A stretch of 64,000 bases of DNA from Pseudomonas azotoformans (GTDB lineage: Bacteria > Pseudomonadota > Gammaproteobacteria > Pseudomonadales > Pseudomonadaceae): the NCBI RefSeq assembly GCF_900103345.1, contig NZ_LT629702.1, positions 2,294,001-2,358,000 of the forward strand, in the 5' to 3' direction. Positions within the stretch are counted from its first letter, which is position 1; each line of letters begins with the position of its first letter. The notes below the pieces were generated by a model. The model was not told where the DNA came from. It did no database searches and saw nothing but the letters and a program-made list of their open reading frames with translations. The position numbers and the translations under genes are program-made. This document shows positions 1 through 8,541 of this stretch, one piece after another.

Positions 1-104
1 GGGTTGAAACTGGCAAGAGCGGGTCGGTGCCGGATGTGGCGTTGCGCTACAAGGCCGACAAGAACCTGAAAAATCGGCCGAACGCTGCAGAAGCGCGTCG
101 ATAA
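1..104 (+). CDS. 3' end of an unidentified gene (5' partial)
   Basis: Codons read in frame from base 3 to a TAA at 102-104. They give the last 33 residues of a protein ending in ..RPNAAEARR. The tail is polar and basic, with no motif I recognise, so no function is assigned. A hairpin with T-runs on both strands follows at once and would terminate this gene and the convergent lipoprotein gene. The frame is open to the window edge and its codon use fits the neighbours, but with so little sequence it could also be a chance frame. Confidence 0.5.
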   Translation, partial: VETGKSGSVPDVALRYKADKNLKNRPNAAEARR

Positions 105-112
105 CCGACCAT

Positions 113-144
113 AAAAAAACGGCGCTTGATAGCGCCGTTTTTTA
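113..144. terminator. bidirectional intrinsic terminator
   Basis: An A-run, the stem ACGGCGCT / AGCGCCGT with a 4-base loop, and a T-run (113-143). It is symmetric, so it can end transcription from both sides. The stop codon of the minus-strand lipoprotein (142-144) overlaps the T-run. Confidence 0.85.
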
Positions 145-804
145 TTTGCGCTCCGCCAACACCTTCAGTGCCTGCGCCGCCGCCCGTTCCTGACCGGCCT
201 GGGCCGTCGCGTTAGCCGCATCCCGCCAGCGCTGCGCGTCGACATTGGCTGGCAACTGGCTCGGGCGCTGGGTGAGGATTGCCCAGTTTCCGGCACTTTT
301 CCATTTTGACTCGAAGTCGCCAAAGCTCATCAACAGGCGCCGGTCCATGCCTGAGCGCAGCAACACCGTGCTTTTCTGCTGATTGAACCCCACCACTACC
401 ACGTAGTGCGCGTCGGACCACAGCCCGCCACCAATCCGCGCCATCACCGGATAACCCGCCGCGACCTGCGCCAGCACCGCCGTCAACTTCGCATCGAGCG
501 GGTACACCATCAGCCCGTACTCACGCGCCAGCACCTGCATGTTGCGTTCAAGGTCCGCTTCGCCACCCGGCAAATGCAACGGCTTATCCAGCAACCCCGG
601 TGTCATGACAATGCCTTGTTGCGACAGCATGCTGGCTAACGATGTAGGACCGCTCTGATAAGCCTCGCTACGAAAGGTCGGCACGCCATTGAGCTCGACT
701 CGCTCCGGCAGGCCCGCCAGCCTCGACGGTGTGGAGGAGCAGGCCGCGAGGCCCAGGGCACAGGCGAACAATAAAGATGTTTGAAGGTTTGACCGTAACC
801 GCAA
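142..804 (-). CDS. C39-peptidase-like lipoprotein, probably catalytically inactive
   Basis: 220 aa. A lipoprotein signal peptide ends in LAAC with Cys22 as the lipidation site, so the protein should be membrane-anchored and face the periplasm. The body resembles the papain-like C39 (bacteriocin-processing) fold: a QxGP motif near residue 50, the His element DAHYVVVVGF (His133) and a following core strand. In active C39 enzymes the motif is QCGP; here it is Gln50-Ser51-Gly52-Pro53 (codon AGC at 652-654), so the nucleophilic Cys is missing. It may act as a binding domain instead. The C-terminus is Ala-rich and helical. The gene converges on the unknown gene at the window start and shares its terminator. 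Confidence 0.75.
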   Translation of the reverse strand: MRLRSNLQTSLLFACALGLAACSSTPSRLAGLPERVELNGVPTFRSEAYQSGPTSLASMLSQQGIVMTPGLLDKPLHLPGGEADLERNMQVLAREYGLMVYPLDAKLTAVLAQVAAGYPVMARIGGGLWSDAHYVVVVGFNQQKSTVLLRSGMDRRLLMSFGDFESKWKSAGNWAILTQRPSQLPANVDAQRWRDAANATAQAGQERAAAQALKVLAERK

Positions 805-869
805 TTTTCTACTCTCTTGTTCAACTGCCGGTGTGGGCCCTGATCATAGCCGAATCGCGCTTCATGTTT

Positions 870-972
870 CCTGCAGGAGCGAGCTTGCTCGCGAAAAACC
901 CGAATGCACCGCTAAAACCCGGGAGTCCGCGTCATCGTTGACATTTTTCGCGAGCAAGCTCGCTCCTACAGT
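870..972. repeat. REPIN, GAGCGAGCTTGCTCGCGA type
   Basis: Two inverted REP copies at about 871-899 and 944-971 carry the core GAGCGAGCTTGCTCGCGAA and its complement, with about 45 bp between them. The arrangement is the same as at 58764-58865, including a shared stretch around CGTTGAC/GTCAACG. It occupies most of the 327-bp gap 805-1131; the rest of that gap shows only a short palindrome GACCATTGGTC at about 1043-1053. Confidence 0.9.
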
Positions 973-1131
973 GAAAGGCGGGGCCTATAGCCGACCAGGC
1001 CAGTCAGCGAGCGCCAATAGAGCAAAGAAGTTGGTTGGACTCGACCATTGGTCAATAGCAGGCAACCGCCCGGTAGCTAGACTGTCCATTGAGAAGACTG
1101 TGTGTGCCCGTAGGGGCGAAAGGAGGCCCGA

Positions 1132-1293
1132 ATGAGCCTTGTAACGACGATTTTTCTGTTGATCTGCGGTTGGCTGGCGGTAGCCGGCGCCATGTTGTGG
1201 GGGGTGTTGCGCATTACCCGCCGGCACCATCACCCCCACGTCAAATCCGCTGTACCCGCCAAGCCTCACAAGGCCGCGGTGCATCACGCCTAG
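1132..1293 (+). CDS. small single-pass membrane protein (53 aa)
   Basis: The ATG at 1132 lies 6 bases after a near-perfect Shine-Dalgarno AAAGGAGG (1119-1126). It encodes 53 residues: a hydrophobic helix at about residues 4-26, then a basic, His-rich tail (RRHHHPH and further Lys/His) predicted to stay in the cytosol. No family is recognised. The strong ribosome site and the membrane helix plus charged tail argue that it is real. It converges on the next lipoprotein gene, with a 4-base overlap of their 3' ends. Confidence 0.65.
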   Translation: MSLVTTIFLLICGWLAVAGAMLWGVLRITRRHHHPHVKSAVPAKPHKAAVHHA

Positions 1294-1700
1294 CCTGGCA
1301 TGCAATTAAAGTCCTGCGTCGCAGCGACTTCCTTGCCGTGGCCGTCCATCAAGGAGGCGCGCACGGTGGTGCCCAGGCTCGATTCCACCAGGGTGTAGTG
1401 CTCACCCGCCTTGAAGTGCTTGTACTCGACACGCCCCTGGCAATCCTGTTGGTTGTCGTCGCCAGGCTCTTCCTCGAACAGCGTCACATCCAGGCGATGA
1501 TCCCCCGGTGTCACCTCAAAAAAGCGTCCGTCATCCACGCGCTTGCCGTCTACCCGCTCGGCCATCAAGTCATTCGGCGCTTCTTCTTTAAGACCAATCC
1601 ACGCTTCGCTCGGGTCAGCCTTGGGGATGGGCCCCGCGCATGCTGACAACAACAGCACAGCACCAAGGGCAGGAATCAACAATAAAGGTTTGAGTGACAT
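1290..1700 (-). CDS. small lipoprotein of unknown function
   Basis: 136 aa from the ATG at 1700, chosen because GGAG precedes it at the right distance and the signal peptide then starts properly (MSLKPLLLIPAL..). The lipobox is LLSAC with Cys21. The mature part is acidic (EEEPGDDNQQD), with a PGDHRLDV element of the kind seen in small PEGA-like beta-sandwich lipoproteins, and Cys residues that could form a disulfide. Location: outer or inner membrane, periplasmic side. No enzymatic motif is seen. Its 3' end overlaps the 53-aa gene by 4 bases. Confidence 0.7.
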   Translation of the reverse strand: MSLKPLLLIPALGAVLLLSACAGPIPKADPSEAWIGLKEEAPNDLMAERVDGKRVDDGRFFEVTPGDHRLDVTLFEEEPGDDNQQDCQGRVEYKHFKAGEHYTLVESSLGTTVRASLMDGHGKEVAATQDFNCMPG

Positions 1701-1897
1701 GGCAGGGCTCCAAAACAGGACAAGGTGTCCGATGGGCTGCAAGCTTGAGGAGCTGCCCTTTGTAGAACAAATGAATACATATGAAACGATCTTCAGCCCT
1801 TACCTAAATGTTCCTTCACCTGGCTGAAAGGTGCGTGTTAGGTGGGTCGCGTGAGACTGCCGGGGTTTGCAATCCTGCTCCTTTCGGAGGTTCACGC

Positions 1898-4800
1898 ATG
1901 CTCGGGCTGGTAAAGACCGCACTGCAAAAGCCATACACCTTTATCGTGTTGGCCATCTTCATCTGCATCATCGGGCCGATGGCGGCCCTGCGTACCCCCA
2001 CGGATGTTTTCCCGGATATCGGCATCCCCGTGGTCGCCGTGGTCTGGCAGTACAACGGCCTGTCGCCGGACGCCATGGCCGGTCGGGTGATCTACACCTA
2101 CGAACGCTCCCTGAGCACCACCGTCAACGACATCGAACACATCGAATCGCAATCGCTGCCCGGCATGGGCATCGTCAAGATCTTCTTCCAGCCCGGCGTG
2201 GATATCCGCACCGCCAACGCACAGGTGACGGCGGTTTCACAAACCGTGCTCAAGCAAATGCCACCCGGCATCACGCCGCCGCTGATCCTCAACTACAGCG
2301 CCTCCACGGTGCCGATCCTGCAAATGGCGTTCTCCAGCCCCAGCCTCTCGGAAGCCAGGATCCGCGACCTGGTGCAGAACAACATCCGCCTGCCCCTCAG
2401 CGCCCTGCCCGGCCTGGCCATGCCGACGCCGATGGGTGGCAAGCAACGCCAGATCACCCTCGACCTCGACCCGCAGGCGCTGGCTGCCAAAGGCCTGTCG
2501 GCGCAGGACGTCGGCAACGCACTCGCCCTGCAAAACCAGATCATCCCGGTGGGCACCGCCAAACTCGGCCCCAACGAATACACGATCCTGCTCAATAACA
2601 GCCCCAAGGCCATCGACGAACTCAACGACCTGCCGATCAAGACCGTCGACGGCGCGCTGATCACCATCGGTCAGGTGGCGCACGTACGTGACGGCTCGCC
2701 ACCGCAGACCAACATCGTGCGCGTCGACGGCCACCGCGCCGTGCTGATGCCGGCGCTGAAAAACGGCAACATCTCCACGCTGTCGATCATCGATGGCATC
2801 CGCCAGATGCTGCCGCGCATCAACGAAACCCTGCCGCCGTCACTGAAGACCTCGCTGCTGGGCGACGCATCGGTGTTCGTCAAGCAATCGGTGGGCAGCG
2901 TGGCCCAGGAAGGCATCATTGCCGCACTGCTGACCAGTGCGATGATCCTGCTGTTCCTCGGCAGCTGGCGTTCGACGCTGATCATCGCCGCGTCGATTCC
3001 CCTGGCCGTGCTCTCGGCCATCGCGTTGCTGGCGGCCAGCGGGCAAACCCTCAACGTGATGACCCTGGGTGGGCTGGCGCTGGCGGTCGGGATCCTGGTG
3101 GACGATGCCACGGTGACCATTGAGAACATCAACTGGCACCTGGAACAAGGCAAGGCGGTGAAGACCGCGATCCTCGACGGCGCCGCGCAAATTGTCGACC
3201 CGGCGTTCGTCTCGCTGCTGTGTATCTGCATCGTGTTCGTGCCGATGTTTTTGCTGCAAGGCATCGCCGGTTATCTGTTCCGGCCGATGGCCCTGGCGGT
3301 GATCTTTGCCATGGCCAGTTCGTTCATCCTCTCGCGTACGCTGGTGCCGACCCTGGCGATGTTCCTGCTCAAGCCGCATACGCCGGAGCCAGGCGCCGGG
3401 CATCACCCGGAAGATGAGTTCATCAACCATCATGAGGGCGAGCAGCACCAAAAACCGCGCAACCGCGTGCTGCAATCGGTGCTGAATTTCCAACAGGGAT
3501 TCGAGCGTCATTTCTCGAATATCCGCGACACCTATCACGGCCTGCTGACCTTGGCGCTGGGCAACCGCAAGCGTTTTATCGTCGGCTTCCTGGCCTGTGT
3601 GCTGACGTCCTTCCTGCTGCTGCCGAGCCTGGGCCAGGATTTCTTCCCGGCCACCGACGCCGGCGCCCTGGCCCTGCACGTACGCCTGCCACTGGGCACG
3701 CGTATCGAAGAAAGCGCCGCGGCCTTCGACCGTATCGAAGCGCGGATTCGTGAGGTCATCCCCGCCGAAGAACTGGACACCATCGTCGACAACATCGGCA
3801 TTCCGCTCAGCGGCATCGACATGGCCTACAGCAGCAGCGGCACCATCGGCCCGCAGGATGGCGATATCCAGGTCACCCTGAAAAAAGTCCACGCGCCCAC
3901 TGCCGACTACGTGAAAAAACTGCGTGAAGCCTTGCCGGAAAGCTTTCCCGGCAGCCACTTCGCCTTCCTGCCGGCGGACATCAGCAGCCAGATCCTCAAC
4001 TTCGGCGCCCCGGCCCCGCTGGACGTGAAAATCTCCGGGCGCAACGACGAAGAGAACCGCGCCTATGCGGTAGAACTGGAGCGCCGCCTGCAGCATGTAC
4101 CCGGCATCGCCGACCTGCGTATCCAGCAGTCCACCGGTTACCCGTCGCTGCAGGTGAATGTCGACCGCCTGCGCGCCAATGGCCTGGGCATCACCGAGCG
4201 TGACGTGACCAACAGCATGGTCGCCTCCCTCGCCGGCAGTTCCCAGGTGGCGCCGACGTTCTGGCTCAACCCGGCCAACGGCGTGTCCTACTCCATCGTC
4301 GCGGCTACCCCGCAATACCGCCTCGACAGCCTGCCCTCGCTGGAAGCCCTGCCGGTGACCGGTGCCGACGGCCAGTCGCAGATCCTCGGCGGCGTAGCCA
4401 CCATCTCCCGCGTGCAAAGCCCGGCGGTGGTCACCCACTACAACATCGAGCCGACCCTCGACCTGTACGCCAACGTACAAGGGCGCGACCTCGGCGGCGT
4501 CGCCCGCGACGTGCAGAAAGTGCTGGATGACACCGCCTCCATGCGTCCCAAGGGCGCGGTGATCAGCCTGCATGGGCAGATCGATGCGTTGCATGAGGCG
4601 TTCAGCGGCCTGAGCTTTGGCCTGCTCGGTGCAGTGGTGCTGATCTACCTGCTGATCGTGGTCAACTTCCAGTCGTGGGTCGACCCGTTCGTGATCATCA
4701 CCGCTTTGCCGGCGGCGCTGGCGGGGATCGTGTGGATGCTGTTCCTCAGCGGCACGTCCTTGTCGGTGCCGGCACTGACCGGCGCCATCCTGTGCATGGG

Positions 4801-5119
4801 CGTCGCTACGGCCAACTCGATCCTGGTGGTGAGCTTCTGCCGCGAACGCCTGGCCGAACATGGCGACGCACTCAAGGCCGCCCTGGAAGCCGGCTACACG
4901 CGCTTCCGTCCGGTGTGCATGACCGCCCTGGCGATGATCATCGGCATGTTGCCCCTGGCGATGTCCGAAGAACAGAACGCCCCGCTTGGCCGTGCGGTGA
5001 TCGGTGGCCTGATCCTCGCCACCACCGCCACCCTGTTGTTTGTTCCCGTGGTCTTCAGCCTGGTCCACGGGCGCCACCCTACTCGCGCAACTGCTGGAGA
5101 AACGCCTCATGTCGTCTGA
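1898..5119 (+). CDS. RND efflux pump inner-membrane permease
   Basis: 1073 aa from the ATG at 1898, preceded by CGGAGG at 1885-1890. Proton-driven drug/solute antiporter of the hydrophobe/amphiphile RND family. There is one N-terminal membrane helix (about residues 12-30), a large periplasmic loop, a helix bundle starting near 345, the TM4 aspartate pair Asp402-Asp403 in ILVDDATVTIEN that carries protons, a second periplasmic loop and a C-terminal bundle. It forms an operon with the downstream adaptor and outer-membrane factor: its stop overlaps the adaptor start by 11 bases. The order permease-adaptor-OMF is less usual than adaptor-permease-OMF. Substrate cannot be told, and no local regulator gene lies beside it. 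Confidence 0.92.
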   Translation: MLGLVKTALQKPYTFIVLAIFICIIGPMAALRTPTDVFPDIGIPVVAVVWQYNGLSPDAMAGRVIYTYERSLSTTVNDIEHIESQSLPGMGIVKIFFQPGVDIRTANAQVTAVSQTVLKQMPPGITPPLILNYSASTVPILQMAFSSPSLSEARIRDLVQNNIRLPLSALPGLAMPTPMGGKQRQITLDLDPQALAAKGLSAQDVGNALALQNQIIPVGTAKLGPNEYTILLNNSPKAIDELNDLPIKTVDGALITIGQVAHVRDGSPPQTNIVRVDGHRAVLMPALKNGNISTLSIIDGIRQMLPRINETLPPSLKTSLLGDASVFVKQSVGSVAQEGIIAALLTSAMILLFLGSWRSTLIIAASIPLAVLSAIALLAASGQTLNVMTLGGLALAVGILVDDATVTIENINWHLEQGKAVKTAILDGAAQIVDPAFVSLLCICIVFVPMFLLQGIAGYLFRPMALAVIFAMASSFILSRTLVPTLAMFLLKPHTPEPGAGHHPEDEFINHHEGEQHQKPRNRVLQSVLNFQQGFERHFSNIRDTYHGLLTLALGNRKRFIVGFLACVLTSFLLLPSLGQDFFPATDAGALALHVRLPLGTRIEESAAAFDRIEARIREVIPAEELDTIVDNIGIPLSGIDMAYSSSGTIGPQDGDIQVTLKKVHAPTADYVKKLREALPESFPGSHFAFLPADISSQILNFGAPAPLDVKISGRNDEENRAYAVELERRLQHVPGIADLRIQQSTGYPSLQVNVDRLRANGLGITERDVTNSMVASLAGSSQVAPTFWLNPANGVSYSIVAATPQYRLDSLPSLEALPVTGADGQSQILGGVATISRVQSPAVVTHYNIEPTLDLYANVQGRDLGGVARDVQKVLDDTASMRPKGAVISLHGQIDALHEAFSGLSFGLLGAVVLIYLLIVVNFQSWVDPFVIITALPAALAGIVWMLFLSGTSLSVPALTGAILCMGVATANSILVVSFCRERLAEHGDALKAALEAGYTRFRPVCMTALAMIIGMLPLAMSEEQNAPLGRAVIGGLILATTATLLFVPVVFSLVHGRHPTRATAGETPHVV

Positions 5120-6278
5120 TCACAAACCCTCGCGCAAGCGTCTGATGCTCATGGGTGTCGGCGGCCTGACCCTGGCCGCCCTGTTGGTCGCCAACGGCCT
5201 GCATGCCCGCACCTTGCACGAACAATCGGTCACCGCCTGGACCGAAACCGCCGCCATCCCGCAGGTGATGGTGTTCCAACCGCAGCAGAACGCGACCGGC
5301 GATACCCTGCGCCTGCCGGCTCACCTGGAGGCCTGGAGCAAGGCGCCGATCCATGCCCGCGTCAGCGGCTACCTCAAGGACTGGAAAGCCGACATCGGCA
5401 CCCGGGTCAAAGCCGGCCAAGTCCTCGCCGAGATCGACAGCCCCGACCTCGACCAACAACTGGCGCAGACCCACGCACGCCTGGTGCAGGAACAGGCCAA
5501 CGCACGCCTGGCCGCCACCACCGCCACGCGCTGGCAGAACCTGCTGGCGAGCCACTCGGTGTCGCGCCAGGAGGCCGATGAAAAAACCTCGAATGCCGCT
5601 GCCGCCAAAGCCAACGCCGAGGCCGCCGCTGCCGACTACGCCAGGCTGACCGCACTGGAAAGCTACAAGACTATCCGCGCGCCGTTCGCCGGCACCATCA
5701 CTGCACGTAACACCGATATCGGCCAGTTGATCAAGGCCGACACCGACAGCGACCCGGAGCTGTTCAACATCGCCGACACCCACCAACTGCGCCTGTATGT
5801 GCCGGTGCCGCAGAACTACGCGGCGGTCATCCACCCCGGCCTGGAAGCCGAACTGACCGTGCCCGAGCATCCCGGCGAGCACTTCAAGGCGCGCCTGATC
5901 GGCGACTCCACCGCCATCGACCGTCGTTCCGGCACCCTGCTCGCGCAGTTCGTGGCCGACAACCCCAACGGCGAGCTGCTACCCGGTGACTACGCCGAAG
6001 CGACCCTACCGATTCCGGCGGACACCCATGGCGTGAGCATCCCGGCCAGCGCGTTGATCTTCCGCGCCCAGGGCACCCAAGTGGCGGTGCTGGATGCGCA
6101 GAATCATGTGCACTTGCAGGACATCCATATCGGCCTCGACCTCGGTGAACGCCTGGTCATCGACCAAGGCCTGAAACCCGCCGACCGTGTGGTCGATAAC
6201 CCGCCCGACGCCCTGCGCGAAGGCGACCCGGTGCAACTGGCCGACGCCGCTGGAGGTGCGCATGCGCCCAAGGCTTAA
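5109..6278 (+). CDS. RND efflux periplasmic adaptor (membrane fusion protein)
   Basis: 389 aa. The ATG at 5109 lies inside the 3' end of the permease gene, with GGAG just upstream, so translation is probably coupled. An N-terminal membrane anchor (about residues 13-31) is followed by a split lipoyl domain (SKAPIHARVSGYLKDW.. and ..IRAPFAGTI), an Ala/Gln-rich alpha-helical hairpin between them (about 120-200), and beta-barrel and membrane-proximal domains. It bridges the permease and the OprM-type channel. The lack of a lipobox suggests anchoring by the N-terminal helix. The 3' end overlaps the OMF gene by 17 bases. Confidence 0.92.
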   Translation: MSSDHKPSRKRLMLMGVGGLTLAALLVANGLHARTLHEQSVTAWTETAAIPQVMVFQPQQNATGDTLRLPAHLEAWSKAPIHARVSGYLKDWKADIGTRVKAGQVLAEIDSPDLDQQLAQTHARLVQEQANARLAATTATRWQNLLASHSVSRQEADEKTSNAAAAKANAEAAAADYARLTALESYKTIRAPFAGTITARNTDIGQLIKADTDSDPELFNIADTHQLRLYVPVPQNYAAVIHPGLEAELTVPEHPGEHFKARLIGDSTAIDRRSGTLLAQFVADNPNGELLPGDYAEATLPIPADTHGVSIPASALIFRAQGTQVAVLDAQNHVHLQDIHIGLDLGERLVIDQGLKPADRVVDNPPDALREGDPVQLADAAGGAHAPKA

Positions 6279-7680
6279 GCCCCTCTGCGCCCTGATGTTG
6301 CTGGCTCTACAGGGTTGCTCGATGGCGCCCACCTACAAGGTGCCGCCGATTGACCTGCCTGCGAACTACCGCGAGCAGACCAGCGACGGTCCCTGGCACA
6401 GCGCGCAACCGTCCGACCAACTGGCACCCGAATGGTGGAAGCTCTACCACGATTCCCGCCTGAGCGATCTGCAACAACAACTGCTTAACGCCAACCCGGA
6501 CCTGGCGGCGGCGCTGGCGCACTTCGATGGGTCCCAGGCGTACGCCAGCCAACTGCATGCCGGACTGTTCCCGCAGATAACCGCCAGCGCGCAGCCGTTG
6601 CGCCAGCGCCAATCGGACTCGCGGCCACTGCGGGGGACCACGCAGCCGTCGGTGTACAACAGCAACACCGCGGGTTTCTCGCTGAGTTATGACCTGGACC
6701 TATGGGGCAAAATTCGCAACCAGGTGGCGGCGGGTGACGCCCAGGCGCAAGCGTCGGGGGATGACCTGGCGGTGGCGCGCCTGAGCCTGCAGCACCAGTT
6801 GGCAAGCCTGTATGTGCAGCTCAATGGGCTGGATGCACAGGCGCGGATCCTCAACAGTTCGCTGGATGATTTCAGCCAGGCGCTGCAACTGACCCGCAGC
6901 CGGTACGAGGGCCAGATTGCTTCGGAGCTGGACCTGACGCGTGCACAGAACCAACTCGCCGAAGCCAAGGCCCAACTGGATGAAGTCCGCGGGCAACGCA
7001 ACCTGACCGAGCATGCCATCGGTGAACTGGTGGGCGTGGCGGCCAGCGATTTCTCCCTGCCGCCGAGCCCGCAATTGATTGCACTGCCGGGCATCCCATC
7101 GCAGCTGCCAAGCCATCTCCTGCAACGTCGACCGGACATTGCAGCGGCGGAACGGCGGGTGTTTGCCGCCAATGCGAACATAGGTGTAGCGAAGGCTGCG
7201 TGGTACCCGGATTTCAGCCTGACCGGGTTGATTGGCGGGCAGACGCAAGGCGTCGGCAACCTGCTGTCCGCCGGCAATCGCTATTGGGCGCTGGGGCCGC
7301 TGGTGAACCTGCCGATCTTCGACGGCGGCCGCCTGAGCGCCAACGAGCGCCAGGCCAAGGCCGAGTTTGAAGAGGCATCGGCGCAGTACCGTAGCCAGGT
7401 GCTGAAGGCCGTGCGCGAGGTGGAAGATAATCTGGGGCAATTGCGCGATCTGCAGCAGGAAGCCCTGGATGAGCAGGCAGCAGCGGATGCGGCGCAGCAC
7501 ACCCAGGCGCTGGCGATGAACAGCTACGAGGCGGGGGCCGTGAGTTATCTGGATGTGGTGACGGCGCAGACGGCAGCGTTACAGGCGCAGCGCACGTTGC
7601 AGGCGGTGCAGACGCGGCAGTTGCAGGCGAGTGTGGGGTTGGTGACTGCGCTGGGTGGTGGCTGGCAGCCGGGTGCCTGA
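6262..7680 (+). CDS. RND efflux outer-membrane factor (OprM/NodT family)
   Basis: 472 aa from the ATG at 6262, preceded by TGGAGG. A lipoprotein signal peptide ends LQGC, giving a lipidated Cys19. There are two outer-membrane-efflux (TolC-like) repeats with long coiled helices (for example RSRYEGQIASELDLTRAQ and NSYEAGAVSYLDVVTAQ), the usual duplicated signature. Length is normal for the family. It completes the tripartite pump as the trimeric outer-membrane channel. A REP cluster follows the stop and no separate terminator is evident. Confidence 0.93.
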   Translation: MRPRLKPLCALMLLALQGCSMAPTYKVPPIDLPANYREQTSDGPWHSAQPSDQLAPEWWKLYHDSRLSDLQQQLLNANPDLAAALAHFDGSQAYASQLHAGLFPQITASAQPLRQRQSDSRPLRGTTQPSVYNSNTAGFSLSYDLDLWGKIRNQVAAGDAQAQASGDDLAVARLSLQHQLASLYVQLNGLDAQARILNSSLDDFSQALQLTRSRYEGQIASELDLTRAQNQLAEAKAQLDEVRGQRNLTEHAIGELVGVAASDFSLPPSPQLIALPGIPSQLPSHLLQRRPDIAAAERRVFAANANIGVAKAAWYPDFSLTGLIGGQTQGVGNLLSAGNRYWALGPLVNLPIFDGGRLSANERQAKAEFEEASAQYRSQVLKAVREVEDNLGQLRDLQQEALDEQAAADAAQHTQALAMNSYEAGAVSYLDVVTAQTAALQAQRTLQAVQTRQLQASVGLVTALGGGWQPGA

Positions 7681-7718
7681 TACGGTGGGTCAGTCACATA
7701 ACTGTCAACTGAACGACT

Positions 7719-7890
7719 GCTATCGGGGGCAAGCCCCCTCCCACACTTGTCCTGTGCCAGACACACAATGTATGAACGCCGCAGAACCAATGTGGGAGGG
7801 GGCTTGCCCCCCACCCTGCTCCTGTGCCAGACACACAATGTATGAACACCGCGGAACCAATGTGTGAGGGGGCTTGCCCCCGATGGCGTT
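7719..7890. repeat. REP cluster with a 70-bp tandem duplication
   Basis: Three REP cores occur: 7719-7745 (inverted), 7791-7813 and 7861-7885. The last two sit in a direct repeat of period 70 bp that begins CCTGTGCCAGACACACAATG at 7751 and again at 7821. The cluster lies just upstream of the RAYT gene, where RAYTs usually keep their cognate REPs. Confidence 0.85.
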
Positions 7891-7978
7891 CTTCCAGACA
7901 CATCCTGCCAAAGGCCAGCCCGTCAGCCTCTTACACCCCGATCTAGCCTCTCTGAACACACCTTGAGAGGGCCAGGGA

Positions 7979-8437
7979 ATGGCAGATTTACCCGCTTCAC
8001 ATCGGCTGCGCATCGGACGCTTCAGCGAACCCAACCGCATTTACCTGATCACCACCAACACCCACGAACGCCTACCGATATTCAGCGACTTCCACCTCGG
8101 TCGACTGGTGGTCTGGCAGTTTCGCCTGGCTCAGTACCGAGGGCTCGCAAACTCCCTGGCGTGGGTGATCATGCCTGACCACTTTCATTGGCTTATTGAG
8201 TTGAAAAAAGGCTCGTTGGCGGACCTGATGCGGCAGGTGAAATCCAAGAGCACGCGGTCCGTCAACGGCCTAAGCGGACGCAAGGGAAGACTCTGGCAGG
8301 AAAGCTTTCATGACCGCGCACTGCGCAATGAGGATGATCTAGTGAAGATGGCGAGGTATGTAGTGGCCAATCCATTGAGAGCAGGCCTGGTGAAAAAGAT
8401 CGGCGACTACCCATTGTGGGATGCCATCTGGATCTAA
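7979..8437 (+). CDS. REP-associated tyrosine transposase (RAYT)
   Basis: 152 aa, IS200/IS605-like Y1 transposase family adapted to REP sequences. It shows the HUH metal motif His68-Phe69-His70 in MPDHFHW and the candidate catalytic Tyr127 in KMARYVVANP, together with the family feature RGRLWQESFHDRAL (here KGRLWQESF..). Length is full for the family and the reading frame is intact. REPs flank both sides (7719-7885 and 8456-8526), the typical single-copy domesticated arrangement. The ribosome site is weak (GAGGGCCAGGG before the ATG at 7979). Likely role: single-strand cleavage and joining at REPs and spread of REPINs such as the many in this window. Confidence 0.9.
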   Translation: MADLPASHRLRIGRFSEPNRIYLITTNTHERLPIFSDFHLGRLVVWQFRLAQYRGLANSLAWVIMPDHFHWLIELKKGSLADLMRQVKSKSTRSVNGLSGRKGRLWQESFHDRALRNEDDLVKMARYVVANPLRAGLVKKIGDYPLWDAIWI

Positions 8438-8455
8438 CATCACACACTGTTCAAA

Positions 8456-8526
8456 TGTGGGAGGGGGCTGCCCCCGATAACAGGGTGACTGACCCACCGC
8501 TATCGGGGGCAAGCCCCCTCCCACAT
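8456..8526. repeat. REPIN downstream of RAYT
   Basis: Inverted REP pair. The left copy has lost one T from the usual GGGGGCTTGCCCCC core (reads GGGGGCTGCCCCC); the right copy (about 8499-8526) is intact. It separates the RAYT gene from the convergent amidohydrolase gene. Confidence 0.9.
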
Positions 8527-8541
8527 TTTTTCTACCGTATT

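Noticed and set aside
1043..1053. GACCATTGGTC resembling a RutR half-site pair
   Set aside because: The central spacing is one base rather than two and no pyrimidine gene is near; kept only as a palindrome.
2840..5110. 756-codon open frame antisense to the RND permease
   Set aside because: No start context, composition of an antisense shadow (Gln/His/Arg/Gly-rich), and it lies wholly opposite a well-supported gene.
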